DNA from: Bradyrhizobium sp. LTSP885 | Lineage (GTDB): Bacteria; Pseudomonadota; Alphaproteobacteria; Rhizobiales; Xanthobacteraceae | DNA: 54,449 nt | Direction: 5' to 3' | NCBI RefSeq assembly: GCF_000938305.1 | Contig: NZ_JYMT01000017.1 | Span: 108,140-162,588 of the forward strand | The notes under the pieces: generated by a model | Seen by the model: the letters and a program-made list of their open reading frames with translations, nothing else | Database searches by the model: none | Told to the model about the DNA's origin: nothing | Translations under genes and position numbers: made by a program | In this document: in pieces, positions 54,059 to 54,449 of the stretch | How the letters are laid out: every line of letters begins with the position of its first letter | Position numbering within the stretch: the first letter of the stretch is position 1

Positions 54059-54169
54059 GCGCAGGGAAAGCCGGAGTGCCTCCGCTGGACCTGTATGCTC
54101 GTGTGCGGTTCTCTTTCTACTCTTGCACACGGGACCGCGGGTGCAGCGTGCACCCGGCTTTCCCTGCGC
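54059..54169. repeat. Long nested hairpin element
   Basis: GCGCAGGGAAAGCCGG (54059-54074) pairs perfectly with CCGGCTTTCCCTGCGC (54154-54169). Inside, GTGTGC (54101-54106) pairs with GCACAC (54125-54130), and a palindrome GGTGCAGCGTGCACC lies near 54140-54154. As RNA it would form an extended branched hairpin. It may be a repeat family member or a structured RNA. Confidence 0.7.
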
Positions 54170-54265
54170 CCTCTGTTTCGAGAGAGGGCGGAACGACACG
54201 CAAAGCTCGGACAAATCGTGTCGCGAGAATACTGAAGTGTGACTCTCAGGCCGCGCCACAAATTC

Positions 54266-54381
54266 AGTGTCGTCCCGGCGCAGGCCGGGACCCATAACCA
54301 CCAATCTAAATTGTTGCATGCCGCCGGAACGACGAGTCCCACCCACAACATCCGCCGCGGAGTATGGGTCCCGGCTTTCGC
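54266..54381. repeat. Interspersed inverted element, family G
   Basis: GTCGTCCCGGCGCAGGCCGGGACCCATA on the left resembles, inverted, TATGGGTCCCGGCTTTCGCC on the right. The middle holds GCCGGAACGACGAGTCCC. It is a rhizobial intergenic repeat in style; no second copy is in the window. Confidence 0.6.
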
Positions 54382-54449
54382 CCATAGGCGCTAAGATAGT
54401 TTGATCATGGCCTGATAGCGGCGTTTACGTCTGGGAGGCTCGCGCAGAT

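Larger units (their letters stand above)
53641..54449. other. Gene-free, repeat-rich tail
   Basis: About 810 bases without a credible protein. It contains a family B-like fragment (53690-53722), an 11-bp inverted repeat element (53756-53825), a 111-bp structured hairpin (54059-54169) and a further inverted element (about 54266-54381). Short frames in it do not resemble real genes. Confidence 0.6.

Noticed and set aside
54059..54169. Group II intron or retron remnant
   Set aside because: The nested stem looks structured, but no domain V-like GNRA hairpin, reverse transcriptase or msr/msd pattern is present.

Overview
The window is GC-rich and reads as a chromosomal stretch of a Bradyrhizobium-like alphaproteobacterium (Hyphomicrobiales/Rhizobiales). 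This rests on codon usage, the dense interspersed palindromic repeats, the AU-type anticodon stem of the initiator tRNA, and the mix of ROK, GntR, MocR, HxlR and TetR regulators with solute transporters and small-molecule catabolic enzymes. No transposase, integrase, phage gene or CRISPR array is visible. About 50 protein genes and one tRNA can be supported. The genus is an inference.

Layout. 1-198: tail of an unidentified gene and its terminator. 217-3330: GntR-controlled catabolic block (SAF-domain oxidoreductase, PhyH dioxygenase, GntR regulator) with a 26-bp operator palindrome. 3423-4676: exported M20 carboxypeptidase. 4742-6174: ECF41-type sigma factor and divergent AhpD-like gene, sharing a two-way ECF41 promoter. 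6380-17611: mostly minus-strand small-molecule metabolism (alpha/beta hydrolase, two related MBL hydrolases, GST, FAH-family hydrolase, quinone oxidoreductase, atypical SDR, CvpA, GMC oxidoreductase, coniferyl-aldehyde-type dehydrogenase), with a plus-strand DNA methyltransferase suicide enzyme. 17924-18000: initiator tRNA-Met. 18205-25065: CREST-type membrane hydrolase, serine hydrolase/HxlR, yellow/MRJP-like protein, SDR/TetR, class III adenylate cyclase, second HxlR. 25213-29865: small membrane protein, amidohydrolase, OpgC, type II asparaginase. 29921-36508: ROK repressor divergent from a xylulokinase-like kinase and a sugar ABC transporter. 36665-39266: SDR/TetR pair with tandem operators, then a zinc-ribbon MBL protein. 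39562-49227: C93 cysteine protease, HtpG, DUF2278, DUF3095, DUF2147, GNAT, caspase-like protein, small secreted protein, iron superoxide dismutase, CrcB. 49250-53583: a MocR-MOSC-rubredoxin fusion divergent from urea-binding protein gene urtA, with six CTGGAC boxes between them. 53641-54449: non-coding, repeat-rich tail.

How genes work together. Several blocks pair a regulator with a readable operator: GntR palindrome, ECF41 promoter, TetR palindromes and MocR boxes. The ROK block looks like uptake plus phosphorylation of a pentose or pentitol. The most unusual locus is the 3' end: the aminotransferase-like domain of the MocR protein lacks its PLP-anchoring lysine, the same chain carries a MOSC and a rubredoxin domain, and the intergenic region has an array of boxes resembling MocR/TauR operators. 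This could be a redox- or metal-linked variant of MocR regulation controlling urea uptake; that function is inferred.
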